Shown here piece by piece: positions 1 through 5,968 of a stretch of DNA of 5,968 nt. The position numbers and the translations under genes were made by a program. The notes below the pieces were generated by a model, which was not told where the DNA came from, ran no database searches, and saw only the letters and a program-made list of their open reading frames with translations. Source of the stretch: Acidobacteriota bacterium (lineage in GTDB: Bacteria; Acidobacteriota; Terriglobia; Acidiferrales; UBA7541); contig PKWH01000267.1 of assembly GCA_003131985.1 (NCBI GenBank), positions 7,015 through 12,982 on the forward strand, read 5' to 3'. How positions within the stretch are numbered: the first letter of the stretch is position 1; every line of letters begins with the position of its first letter.

Positions 1-233
1 TGCGCGCAATCACAGAGAAAACGCTTGGTACAGCGATTTCGCTCGAAAGGGAGCGCTTCTCCGTGTAACGCGCGCTGATCCAAGTGGATTACTTCCGGTT
101 AGCCCGTGACTCGGGCGCGATTAGGCTCGCTGTGGCGAGTTGCAAGCGAGATCTTTACGCCCCCAAAAGGGAGCGGCACCGTGGCGTCTGCTAACTTTAA
201 CGAGGGTAGCCCGTCTACCCTTATTAGGGTAGA
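1..233. other. Upstream region without a supported gene
   Basis: I see no RNA gene and no defensible complete coding region here. In the plus direction all three frames close early: stops at 76-78, 107-109 and 66-68. Any upstream gene entering from the left edge would therefore contribute only a short tail, for example the 21 residues ending ERFSV before TAA at 66-68, which I cannot confirm. Small dyads are present: GCCCG/CGGGC at 102-116 (loop TGACT) and CTCGC/GCGAG at 126-139 (loop TGTG). Neither is followed by a T tract, so neither is a convincing intrinsic terminator. AAAGGGAGCG occurs twice (46-55 and 166-175), each copy followed within a few bases by CCGTG. The region must contain the padR promoter, but no good -35/-10 pair stands out. 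Confidence 0.5.
203..233 (+). promoter_or_regulatory. Three-arm alternating inverted repeat, candidate PadR operator
   Basis: Three alternating arms lie end to end: AGGGTAG (203-209), CTACCCT (215-221) and AGGGTAG (226-232). Arms 2 and 3 extend to a perfect 8-bp inverted repeat with a TATT spacer, TCTACCCT/AGGGTAGA (214-221/226-233). Arms 1 and 2 pair over 7 bp with a CCCGT spacer. The last base of the repeat touches the ATG at 234. PadR-family regulators commonly bind dyad operators in their own promoters, so autoregulation is the simplest inference. The sequence TAGAAT at 230-235 resembles a -10 box, but there is no matching -35 at normal spacing. If transcribed, arm 2 could pair with either arm 1 or arm 3, giving two mutually exclusive hairpins. 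The repeat is certain; its role is inferred. Confidence 0.6.
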
Positions 234-608
234 ATGCCTACTATCATGACACCTAAGAACTCACCCAGCCGAACTGAGCTGTTGCAAGGCACTCTCGATA
301 TGCTGATTCTGCGCACGCTGCTCTTTGGGCCGGCTCACGGCCATCAAATCGCAAAACACATACAACGCACTACGGAAGACGTGCTGCAGGTGGAGCACGG
401 ATCGCTGTATCCGGCTCTGCATCGCATGGAGCGCAAGGGCTGGATCATCGCGAAGTGGGAGATGGCGAAGGAACGGAATCGCGAACTCAAGTATTACAGG
501 CTTACGCCTGCCGGCAGGAAACAACTTGTTCGAGAAGAATCTAGATGGAAACAAGTGGCTGCCGCTGTGGCGACGGTTATGGCGCCAGTTCGGGGAGGCC
601 CGTCATGA
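234..608 (+). CDS. PadR-family transcriptional regulator (acidobacterial ADOP-associated type)
   Basis: This is a 124-residue winged helix-turn-helix DNA-binding protein, expected to act in the cytoplasm as a dimeric repressor. The PadR fold is easy to read. Helix 1 is LLQGTLDMLILRTL (residues 16-29), followed by the conserved glycine/histidine turn FGPAHGHQIA (31-40). The recognition region is HGSLYPALHRMERKGWI (55-71), and the wing ends in YYRLTPAGRKQL (87-98). A single short C-terminal helix (about 99-115) replaces the long C-terminal domain of classical PadR/AphA proteins, which marks the small PadR subfamily found beside acidobacterial orphan permeases. Two starts are possible. ATG at 234 has AGGG only 4 bases upstream, inside the operator-like repeat. 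ATG at 246 (MTPKNS) has no good ribosome binding site. Both precede the domain, so function is unaffected. The stop overlaps the downstream permease start (ATGA, 605-608), indicating one operon. The effector ligand is unknown. Confidence 0.93.
   Translation: MPTIMTPKNSPSRTELLQGTLDMLILRTLLFGPAHGHQIAKHIQRTTEDVLQVEHGSLYPALHRMERKGWIIAKWEMAKERNRELKYYRLTPAGRKQLVREESRWKQVAAAVATVMAPVRGGPS
592..598 (+). promoter_or_regulatory. Ribosome binding site of the ADOP permease, inside padR
   Basis: GGGGAGG lies 6 bases before the ATG at 605 and inside the last codons of padR. It decides the permease start. The same frame stays open upstream to an ATG at 545, but that one lacks a comparable site and would add 20 unconserved-looking residues (METSGCRCGD...) in a region already coding for padR. 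Together with the ATGA overlap this predicts translational coupling. Confidence 0.8.
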
Positions 609-3316
609 ATCTCTGGAACTGGCTTCGCTCGCGACGCATTCGGTTCCGCGAACGGCACTACCGGGAGAGCGAATTGGACCGGGAGATGGAGGCGCATCTC
701 GAACTGGAAGCGGAGGAGCAAGAGGAATCCGGATTACAGCCCGAGGATGCGCATTTTGCTGCCCGGCGAGCCTTCGGAAACACGACGATCGTGCGAGAGG
801 ACGTTCGCGCGATTTGGAGCGCCATTTGGTTAGAGCGGTTTGCTCGCGATGTGAAGTACGCCGGCCGCTCCCTCCGCAAAAGCCCCGGTTTTGCCGTGGT
901 TGCCGTTCTCACGCTCGCCTTGGGCATTGGCGCCAATACCGCAATTTTCAGCGCTATCGATGCGCTAATGCTGCGGCCGTTGCCTTTCACTGCTGCGGAC
1001 CAACTCGTGCGTATCTACTCCATTCAGAAAGGCATGTTTAATACTTTTGCAAATCCTGATGGACCTTCGGCACTGGACGTTCGGGACTTCGCGCAGAGAA
1101 GTCGCAGCTTTCAGAAGATGGTGGCTTATGACACCTGGGCTAAGAATGTGAGTTTCGGTAAGTCCGCGGGCCAACCGGAGCAGATGGCCGTCGGATTGGT
1201 CCCAGCAGCATATTTCGAAATCCTCGATATTCGACCCATCATCGGCCGGCTCTTCTCCGAGGATGAAAATCAGGAAGGCAAAAACTACGTGGCCGCAATC
1301 AGCGCGCAGCTGTGGAGAAACCGGTTCGATGGCGACCCGTCCGTACTGGGCCGCAAGATTCACATCAATGGGGAGGCTTACACCATTGTCGCAGTGATGC
1401 CGGACGTGATTCCAGCGTGGGTCGAGCCTGGGCGGCACAGCGAAATTTGGACTCCCTTTCCATATTCGCCGGACATGTTGTCGGAAAGTGGGAGAGGAGA
1501 GCGCGGGTACGCAGTGTTGGCACGTCTGAAGCCTGGAGTGTCGCTCGAACAGGCTCAGGCAGATCTCTCGGTGATCGCCGCTGCGCTCGCAGCAGAACAT
1601 CCGCTGGATCAAGGTGTCGGTGTAGCCGTGAAGAGATTGGCTGACTCCCGGGTAGGAGCGCTGCGGCCGATGTTGTACCTGTTAATGGGAGCCGTGAGCC
1701 TGATCCTGCTGATAGCCTGCGTGAATCTGGCTAATCTGCTCTTGGCGCGCAACTCGGCGCGTCAACGGGAGCTGGCGGTGCGCGCGGCTTTGGGTGCGGG
1801 ACGAGGCGGGCTTGTCCGGCAATTGCTTGCGGAAACGCTATTGCTGTCGCTCATCGGCGGAGCGGTGGGATTTGCTTGTGCGGAGATTGGACTGAGAGCT
1901 CTCGCGAGGATGCACCCGGAAAATCTACCCCAGCTTGGTTCGGTGGGAATCGATTGGCGAGTGCTGGCGTTCACTTTATTGGTATCTCTTGTCACAAGTT
2001 TGCTTTTTGGGCTAGCGCCGGCGTTCATGGGCACTCGGCTGAACCTCGTGGATGCACTGAAGCAAGGCGGGCGATCCACGACGTCCGGACGTTCAAGTCA
2101 GCGTGTGCGCAGCCTGCTAGTGATAACGGAAATGGCGATGTGTTTGATGCTTCTGGTGGGAGCGAGCCTGCTGGTTCGAAGCATCAGGCGTTTGGAAGGT
2201 CAGAATCTGGGCATCCGTCAGGACCATTTATTAAGAGGCCGCATCTATTTGCCGCCTGTCCGCTATACAAGCCCCGGAGTAAGAACGCGCTTCTGCGATG
2301 ATTTTGCAACGAGAGTCCGGGCATTGCCGGGCGTGATTGAGGCCACGGTGACGACCGTCTACCCGCCAAACAACGGGTGGACTCAGATGTTGGTTATTCC
2401 GGGTCATCCTGTCACACGAATTCAAGATATTCCGTCGGCGCAGTTTGGGGTTGTGGATCAACATTTCCTTCGAACTTTGGGAATTCCGCTGATTCGCGGA
2501 AGAGATTTCGCGGAGTCGGACAGCACCACGAGCCCTCCGGTGGCACTGATTAGCGAGGAATTCAAGCGGCGCTATTTCGCGACAGAAGATCCCATCGGCC
2601 GGAAGATTCACATCGGGCCTCCGCAATTACCGGGAATCACTGTTGAGGAGAATATAACGGACGACGTGGACGTCACAATCATTGGCGTTATTGGCGATTT
2701 CAAAAATGCCGGCTTGGCCCTCGCGCCGCAACCACAGATTACCGTGCTGTATTCCCAACACCCCCTGGTGAATGGCGGGTTCAAGGATATTTTGATTCGC
2801 ACGGCTTCGGAGCCGCATTTAGTGGAGTCCGAAATACGAAGTCAACTTCGTGCGCTGGATTCCGACATGCCTTTCGCCGAGGCACAAACGATTGACGAAC
2901 TGGTCGAACGCCAGACCGGCGGGCAACGCTTCACCACCGTTTTGTTGGCTTCCTTCGCGGTCGCAGGATTGGCGCTCGCAGTTGTGGGCATCTATGGCGT
3001 GGTCTCCTTTCTCGTCGCGCAGCGCAAGCAGGAGATGGCGGTGCGGATGGCATTGGGTGCGAGCCGCGCAAACGTTCTCTGGCTCGTGCTGAAGCACAGC
3101 CTGGAACTGGCAGCGATCGGCGCGGGAATGGGACTGGCGGGCGCGTGGGCAGCACAAAGATTGACAAGCGGGCTTCTGTTCGGAATATCGCCGGTTGATC
3201 CGGTTACATTTGCGGCCGGGGCCGCTTTCCTGATGGTGGTCGCTGGAATCGCAAGTGCGATCCCCGGCGCGCGCGTGATGCAGATCGACCCAGCGTTGGC
3301 ACTTCGCCAAGACTGA
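605..3316 (+). CDS. ADOP-family duplicated orphan permease (MacB/FtsX-like)
   Basis: This 903-residue inner-membrane protein is built from two copies of a MacB periplasmic domain plus an FtsX-type permease domain. Residues 1-75 form a charged, helical cytoplasmic prefix with LDREMEAHLELEAEE (24-38) and ARRAFGN (53-59). TM1 is at about 95-122, and the first extracytoplasmic domain spans about 125-350. TM2-4 are at about 355-380, 407-430 and 452-475. TM5 (about 502-525) opens the second copy, its extracytoplasmic domain spans about 530-770, and TM6-8 are at about 776-803, 830-850 and 865-886. The cytoplasmic FtsX signature occurs twice, RQRELAVRAALGAGR (386-400) and RKQEMAVRMALGASR (807-821), as does DPxxGRKIHI. 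Members of this family lack an adjacent ABC ATPase, and none is visible here. Substrate and energy source are unknown. Export or signalling roles by analogy with MacB and FtsX are inference. The gene is translationally coupled to padR and appears intact. Confidence 0.93.
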   Translation: MNLWNWLRSRRIRFRERHYRESELDREMEAHLELEAEEQEESGLQPEDAHFAARRAFGNTTIVREDVRAIWSAIWLERFARDVKYAGRSLRKSPGFAVVAVLTLALGIGANTAIFSAIDALMLRPLPFTAADQLVRIYSIQKGMFNTFANPDGPSALDVRDFAQRSRSFQKMVAYDTWAKNVSFGKSAGQPEQMAVGLVPAAYFEILDIRPIIGRLFSEDENQEGKNYVAAISAQLWRNRFDGDPSVLGRKIHINGEAYTIVAVMPDVIPAWVEPGRHSEIWTPFPYSPDMLSESGRGERGYAVLARLKPGVSLEQAQADLSVIAAALAAEHPLDQGVGVAVKRLADSRVGALRPMLYLLMGAVSLILLIACVNLANLLLARNSARQRELAVRAALGAGRGGLVRQLLAETLLLSLIGGAVGFACAEIGLRALARMHPENLPQLGSVGIDWRVLAFTLLVSLVTSLLFGLAPAFMGTRLNLVDALKQGGRSTTSGRSSQRVRSLLVITEMAMCLMLLVGASLLVRSIRRLEGQNLGIRQDHLLRGRIYLPPVRYTSPGVRTRFCDDFATRVRALPGVIEATVTTVYPPNNGWTQMLVIPGHPVTRIQDIPSAQFGVVDQHFLRTLGIPLIRGRDFAESDSTTSPPVALISEEFKRRYFATEDPIGRKIHIGPPQLPGITVEENITDDVDVTIIGVIGDFKNAGLALAPQPQITVLYSQHPLVNGGFKDILIRTASEPHLVESEIRSQLRALDSDMPFAEAQTIDELVERQTGGQRFTTVLLASFAVAGLALAVVGIYGVVSFLVAQRKQEMAVRMALGASRANVLWLVLKHSLELAAIGAGMGLAGAWAAQRLTSGLLFGISPVDPVTFAAGAAFLMVVAGIASAIPGARVMQIDPALALRQD
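1349..1366 (+). repeat. Internal repeat in the permease gene (GRKIHI copy 1; copy 2 at 2597-2614)
   Basis: GGCCGCAAGATTCACATC here and GGCCGGAAGATTCACATC at 2597-2614 match at 17 of 18 bases. They encode GRKIHI at residues 249-254 and 665-670, the equivalent spot in the two extracytoplasmic domains. This is direct nucleotide-level evidence of the internal duplication. The high identity could reflect strong constraint, shared codon choice or occasional gene conversion between halves or paralogues. Confidence 0.8.
1775..1798 (+). repeat. Internal repeat in the permease gene (FtsX signature copy 1; copy 2 at 3038-3061)
   Basis: The 24 bases encoding AVRAALGA (residues 391-398) match the 24 bases at 3038-3061 encoding AVRMALGA (residues 812-819) at 20 positions. 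This segment is the cytoplasmic signature after the first transmembrane helix of each FtsX half. In MacB and FtsX relatives the equivalent cytoplasmic loop lies near the ATPase contact surface, so its retention in a protein with no encoded ATPase nearby is notable. Confidence 0.75.
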
Positions 3317-3387
3317 CGCGAAGAATGAAGTTTCGAGTGTATCGTGGGCCGATCAGATGAGTTTTCATAATGCCCCTACTTTGAAGT

Positions 3388-3402
3388 GCTTTAACTTAAA
3401 GC
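3388..3402. repeat. Short perfect dyad in the convergent intergenic gap
   Basis: GCTTTAA-C-TTAAAGC is a perfect 7-bp inverted repeat around one base, lying in the 99-bp gap (3317-3415) between the convergent permease genes. As RNA it would form a weak AT-rich stem with a 3-base loop (GCTTTA/TAAAGC), and no T tract follows on either strand. It might contribute to bidirectional termination or be a protein site, or it may be chance. No better terminator is visible in the gap. Confidence 0.3.
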
Positions 3403-3415
3403 CAATTATCGAAAG

Positions 3416-5014
3416 CTAGAGCGCGCTGCGATCATTCTTCTGAACACGGCTGTGATGGCGGCTATACCCAAAATAAACAAATAGGCCAATGATCAGCCAG
3501 ATGATTAGACGCGCCCAGTTGACCCAGCCCAGCTTGTACATCATGTAGCCGTTGAAGAGGATTCCGAGCACCGGAACAAGCGGAACCCACGGCGTGCGGA
3601 ACGGTCGAGGCTGCTCGGGATTCGTCTTGCGCAGCACCATGATCGATATACAAACTATGATGAAAGCAAAAATCGTGCCGATGTTCACCATCTCTCCGAT
3701 GATGTTAATCGGAGTGATGCTGCCGATGACCGCCGCGATAACACCGACCAGGATCGTATTCTTATAGGGCGTGCGAAATTTGGGATGAATCGCGGCGAAG
3801 AATTTGCGGGGCAGCAGGCCGTCGTTAGCCATGGAATATAGGACGCGAGTCTGACCCAGCAGCATGACGAGCATCACGCTCGTAAGCCCGGCCAAGGCAC
3901 CAGCAGTGATCAGATAGGAGGCCTTGACCAAGCCGCGATCGAGAAACGCGACCGACAGCGGCGCCTCAATGTTAATTTCCTTCCACGGCACCATGCCGGT
4001 GAGCACTGCCGCTACTAAAATGTAAAGAATGGTACACAAAATGAGCGAGGCGATAATTCCGATGGGCAGATCGCGCTGCGGGTTCTTCGCTTCCTGCGCC
4101 GTAGTAGATACAGCGTCGAAACCGATATAGGCAAAAAATATGTACGCGGCTCCCCTGCCGATTCCGCCGAATCCCATGGGCGCGAAAGTGCCCCAATCGT
4201 GTCCCCAATTCGACGAACTCACGTAATGCATTCCGAGAAGAATCACAAAGAGCACGACGGCGACCTTGATGATCACGATGGTGGCGTTGAAGTTGGCGCT
4301 CTCCTTAATCCCGATTACCAAAACAGCGGTGATCACCAGAGCGATCAGAAACGCCGGAAGATTAAATCCGATTTCCACCCCAAACAGGGTAGGTGCAGCC
4401 ACCAGATCGTGGGCACGCTGCAACAGCTCCGGAGGCTGCGCAGTAATGATGTCTCCCACGCGCGTGAGAAAAGATTGGCTGCCCGCCACTAGCGACGGAT
4501 CCGACACGTGAGCCATCTGGCGAGCGATCACGTTTTCCGCGGTTACCAGCGCCGTCCAGTGGTCGTAGGCCAGCCACAGGGGCATCTTCAAATGAAAGAT
4601 CTGGAGAAACTCGATAAAATGATTCGACCAGCCCGAGGAAACCGTGCTCGCGCCCATCGCGTACTCCAACGTCAAGTCCCACCCGATAATCCACGCGATC
4701 AATTCGCCGAGCGCCGCATAGGCGTAGGTGTAGGCGCTGCCCGCAAGAGGAATTAAGGCCGCGAATTCGGCGTAGCAAAGCCCCGCAAAGGCGCAACCTA
4801 GACCGGATATGACGAAGGAAAGCATCAGGCCCGGGCCGGCATAATGTGCACCAAGACCGGAGAGCACGAAGATCCCTGCGCCAATAACCGCGCCTACTCC
4901 CAAAGCCGTCAGCGAAACCGGACCTAACGTCCTCTTCAGCGTGTGCTCGCCCGTGGCCTTGGCTTCGTTCAGCAGCCAATCCATCGGCTTTTTCTTGAAC
5001 AGCGGATTGCTCAT
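3416..5014 (-). CDS. APC-superfamily amino acid permease, cationic amino acid transporter (CAT/YfnA) type
   Basis: This is a 532-residue inner-membrane secondary transporter of the amino acid-polyamine-organocation superfamily, probably importing amino acids with a proton. The N-terminal HTLKRTLG (24-31) leads into TM1 with the unwound substrate-binding motif GVGAVIGAGIF (39-49). TM6 carries FAYIGFDAVSTTAQEAKNP (294-312), the family's conserved TM6 end and following E-x-x-NP-x-R-x-x-P loop. GQTRVLYSMANDGLLP (387-402) is the conserved loop after TM8, and PFRTPWVPLVP (471-481) begins the C-terminal region typical of CAT members. I count 12 membrane helices, at about 34-56, 63-90, 97-120, 217-237, 244-263, 284-303, 316-342, 366-392, 419-435, 440-461, 474-493 and 499-517. 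The polar stretch of about 70 residues between helices 3 and 4 (145-215) is longer than in compact relatives. ATG at 5014 is preferred over the in-frame TTG at 5020 because the ribosome binding site is 7 bases from the ATG. Exact substrate is not readable from sequence. Confidence 0.93.
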   Translation of the reverse strand: MSNPLFKKKPMDWLLNEAKATGEHTLKRTLGPVSLTALGVGAVIGAGIFVLSGLGAHYAGPGLMLSFVISGLGCAFAGLCYAEFAALIPLAGSAYTYAYAALGELIAWIIGWDLTLEYAMGASTVSSGWSNHFIEFLQIFHLKMPLWLAYDHWTALVTAENVIARQMAHVSDPSLVAGSQSFLTRVGDIITAQPPELLQRAHDLVAAPTLFGVEIGFNLPAFLIALVITAVLVIGIKESANFNATIVIIKVAVVLFVILLGMHYVSSSNWGHDWGTFAPMGFGGIGRGAAYIFFAYIGFDAVSTTAQEAKNPQRDLPIGIIASLILCTILYILVAAVLTGMVPWKEINIEAPLSVAFLDRGLVKASYLITAGALAGLTSVMLVMLLGQTRVLYSMANDGLLPRKFFAAIHPKFRTPYKNTILVGVIAAVIGSITPINIIGEMVNIGTIFAFIIVCISIMVLRKTNPEQPRPFRTPWVPLVPVLGILFNGYMMYKLGWVNWARLIIWLIIGLFVYFGYSRHHSRVQKNDRSAL

Positions 5015-5021
5015 TCGCAAT

Positions 5022-5026
5022 CTCCT
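5022..5026 (-). promoter_or_regulatory. Ribosome binding site of the CAT-type permease
   Basis: On the minus strand AGGAG, within GAGAGGAGA (5029 down to 5021), lies 7 bases before the ATG at 5014-5012. It fixes the start there. The TTG at 5020-5018 in the same frame would leave only one base between AGGAG and the start. The 54-base gap to the upstream gene's stop (5069) also contains a T6 run (5035-5030, minus strand) without a solid stem in front of it, so it is not called a terminator. Confidence 0.75.
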
Positions 5027-5068
5027 CTCAAAAAATCCGGCTGGCCGTTCCCAAGATGACAGACAAAT

Positions 5069-5968
5069 CTATGCTTCAGCGCCCTGCGCTCCGGCGCGTT
5101 TCCACAACCAATACACAGGAACTCCCAGCAGAACGATGATTAATCCCGGCCAAGTGTACTGCGGCTTGTAACGCAATAATTGAATTTCGATGAACACCGC
5201 CATCACTAGATATAGCGCGGGCAAAACAGGATACCCGAAAGCGCGGTACGGCCGCTCCATGTCTGGACGCTTCCAGCGCAAAACAAACAACCCTCCCAGC
5301 GTAAGAATATAAAAAATTAAGACTGCAAAAATCAGAAAATCCAGCAACTGCCCGTATGTACCGGAAAGACATAGGAATGACGCCCAGATACATTGAACGA
5401 TGAGCGCAGCCGCCGGTGCGTGATGCCGATTAACTTTCCCGGCTGATTGGAAGAAGAGCCGATCCTTCGCCATCGCGTAATAGATCCGTGCACCCGAAAG
5501 AATCAATCCATTGTTGCAACCGAACCCCGAAATCAGGATCGCCACAGCCATCACAATCGCGCCTGCCGGTCCGAAGACTACCTCCGCGACAGCCGTGCCC
5601 ACACGCCCGTCGGCCGCAAATTCGATTCCACGCGCCAGCGCTGTTGCACCGTTCGGATCGCCCGAAATCGGAAGCACTCTCAGATAAGCCACATTCGCCA
5701 GCGTGTATAGCGTGATAACCATGCCCGCGCCCAGCGCAAGCGAAAGCGGCAAATTCCGGCTGGGATCTTTCACCTCGGCTGCGGTGAAAGTAATGTTGTT
5801 CCACGCGTCGGCGGAAAAGAGAGAACCCACCATCGCCACGCCGACGAGCGTCAGCGTCCCAATCGTCCAGATCGGATGGTCGGGTGGGTACGGATGCATT
5901 ACCCACAGACCAGCGTTTCGCCAGAAATCCGTGAAATTAACCGTCCGCGCGACGGCGGTCGAGAACCA
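5069..5968 (-). CDS. APC-superfamily amino acid permease, LAT-like, N-terminus cut by window edge
   Basis: These are the C-terminal 299 residues of an inner-membrane amino acid transporter. The frame stays open to the right edge of the window, so the ATG at 5899 is internal (residue 24 of the fragment) and not the true start; WFSTAVARTV... precedes it. The diagnostic stretch is SADAWNNITFTAAEV (52-66) followed by KDPSRNLPLS (67-76), the TM6 region and conserved E-x-x-x-P-x-R-N-L-P loop of the LAT branch (relatives of the light chains of heteromeric transporters and of bacterial exchangers such as SteT). SGARIYYAMAKDRLFF (158-173) is the loop after TM8, with the usual arginine, methionine, alanine and aspartate. 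RPYRAFGYPVLP (239-250) precedes the last two helices. About 170-200 N-terminal residues, including the TM1 binding motif, are outside the window. It lies upstream of and in line with the CAT-type permease, 54 bp apart, so the two are probably co-transcribed. Any promoter lies beyond the right edge. Confidence 0.92.
   Translation of the reverse strand, partial: WFSTAVARTVNFTDFWRNAGLWVMHPYPPDHPIWTIGTLTLVGVAMVGSLFSADAWNNITFTAAEVKDPSRNLPLSLALGAGMVITLYTLANVAYLRVLPISGDPNGATALARGIEFAADGRVGTAVAEVVFGPAGAIVMAVAILISGFGCNNGLILSGARIYYAMAKDRLFFQSAGKVNRHHAPAAALIVQCIWASFLCLSGTYGQLLDFLIFAVLIFYILTLGGLFVLRWKRPDMERPYRAFGYPVLPALYLVMAVFIEIQLLRYKPQYTWPGLIIVLLGVPVYWLWKRAGAQGAEA

Noticed and set aside
102..139. Hairpins at 102-116 and 126-139 as a terminator or small RNA
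   Set aside because: The stems are only 5 bp with no T tract, and there is no promoter or conserved RNA pattern that I can recognise.
46..183. Direct repeat AAAGGGAGCG...CCGTG at 46-65 and 166-183
   Set aside because: Only 10 contiguous bases match, the inner spacing differs (5 versus 3 bases), and there is no third copy, so chance is an adequate explanation.
545..604. Longer N-terminus for the permease starting at ATG 545
   Set aside because: It overlaps padR in another frame, has no good ribosome binding site and encodes residues that do not look like an ADOP start. The ATG at 605 has GGGGAGG 6 bases upstream.
325..1041. 238-residue plus-strand open frame across padR and the permease start
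   Set aside because: It is arginine- and alanine-rich with no recognisable domain, and lies out of frame over two well-supported genes.
965..1612. 215-residue minus-strand open frame opposite the first extracytoplasmic domain
   Set aside because: It shows no domain, membrane or signal features and lies wholly within a clear gene.
2819..3310. 163-residue minus-strand open frame opposite the permease 3' end
   Set aside because: It is antisense to conserved FtsX-domain codons, its composition is rich in C, H, R and Q, and it matches no family I recognise. It is a GC-driven shadow.
5018..5020. TTG start for the CAT-type permease
   Set aside because: AGGAG would be only one base from it, while the ATG six bases downstream has a normal 7-base spacing.
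5030..5055. Terminator between the two minus-strand permeases (CGG/CCG stem then T6)
   Set aside because: The stem is only about 3 bp with a 4-base loop, and the T run merges into the downstream ribosome binding site.
5897..5899. ATG as the true start of the LAT-like permease
   Set aside because: The frame continues open to the window edge, and the product would lack the first helices and TM1 motif required by the family.

Overview
The window looks like a chromosomal piece of an Acidobacteriota genome. The main reason is the pairing of a short PadR-type regulator with a very long, internally duplicated MacB/FtsX-like permease that has no ABC ATPase next to it. That is the hallmark of the ADOP family (acidobacterial duplicated orphan permease), which forms large paralogous families in Koribacter, Solibacter and Acidobacterium-type genomes. 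Base composition is moderately GC-rich and fits such a host, but I have not run a taxonomic search.

Layout. Positions 1-233 hold no gene I can defend. They end in a striking set of three alternating inverted-repeat arms (203-233) that directly abut the first start codon. Positions 234-608 encode the PadR-family regulator. Its stop overlaps the start of the ADOP permease (605-3316) in an ATGA junction, with a strong ribosome binding site inside the padR coding sequence, so the two are a translationally coupled operon. A 99-bp convergent intergenic gap (3317-3415) follows, with no clear terminator. On the minus strand lie two APC-superfamily amino acid transporters: a cation-amino-acid-transporter-like (CAT/YfnA-type) permease (3416-5014) and, upstream of it in the same direction, a LAT-like permease (5069-5968) whose N-terminus lies beyond the window edge. 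They are separated by 54 bp and probably co-transcribed.

How the parts relate. PadR and ADOP form one regulatory/membrane unit: the regulator probably controls its own promoter through the repeats at 203-233. The N-terminal cytoplasmic helical segment of the permease resembles prefix domains that recur in membrane proteins encoded beside PadR regulators. The two amino acid transporters are a separate convergent unit, likely for uptake or exchange of amino acids. Most of the window is ordinary. The most interesting elements are the three-arm repeat in front of padR and the unknown mechanism of the ATPase-less duplicated permease.
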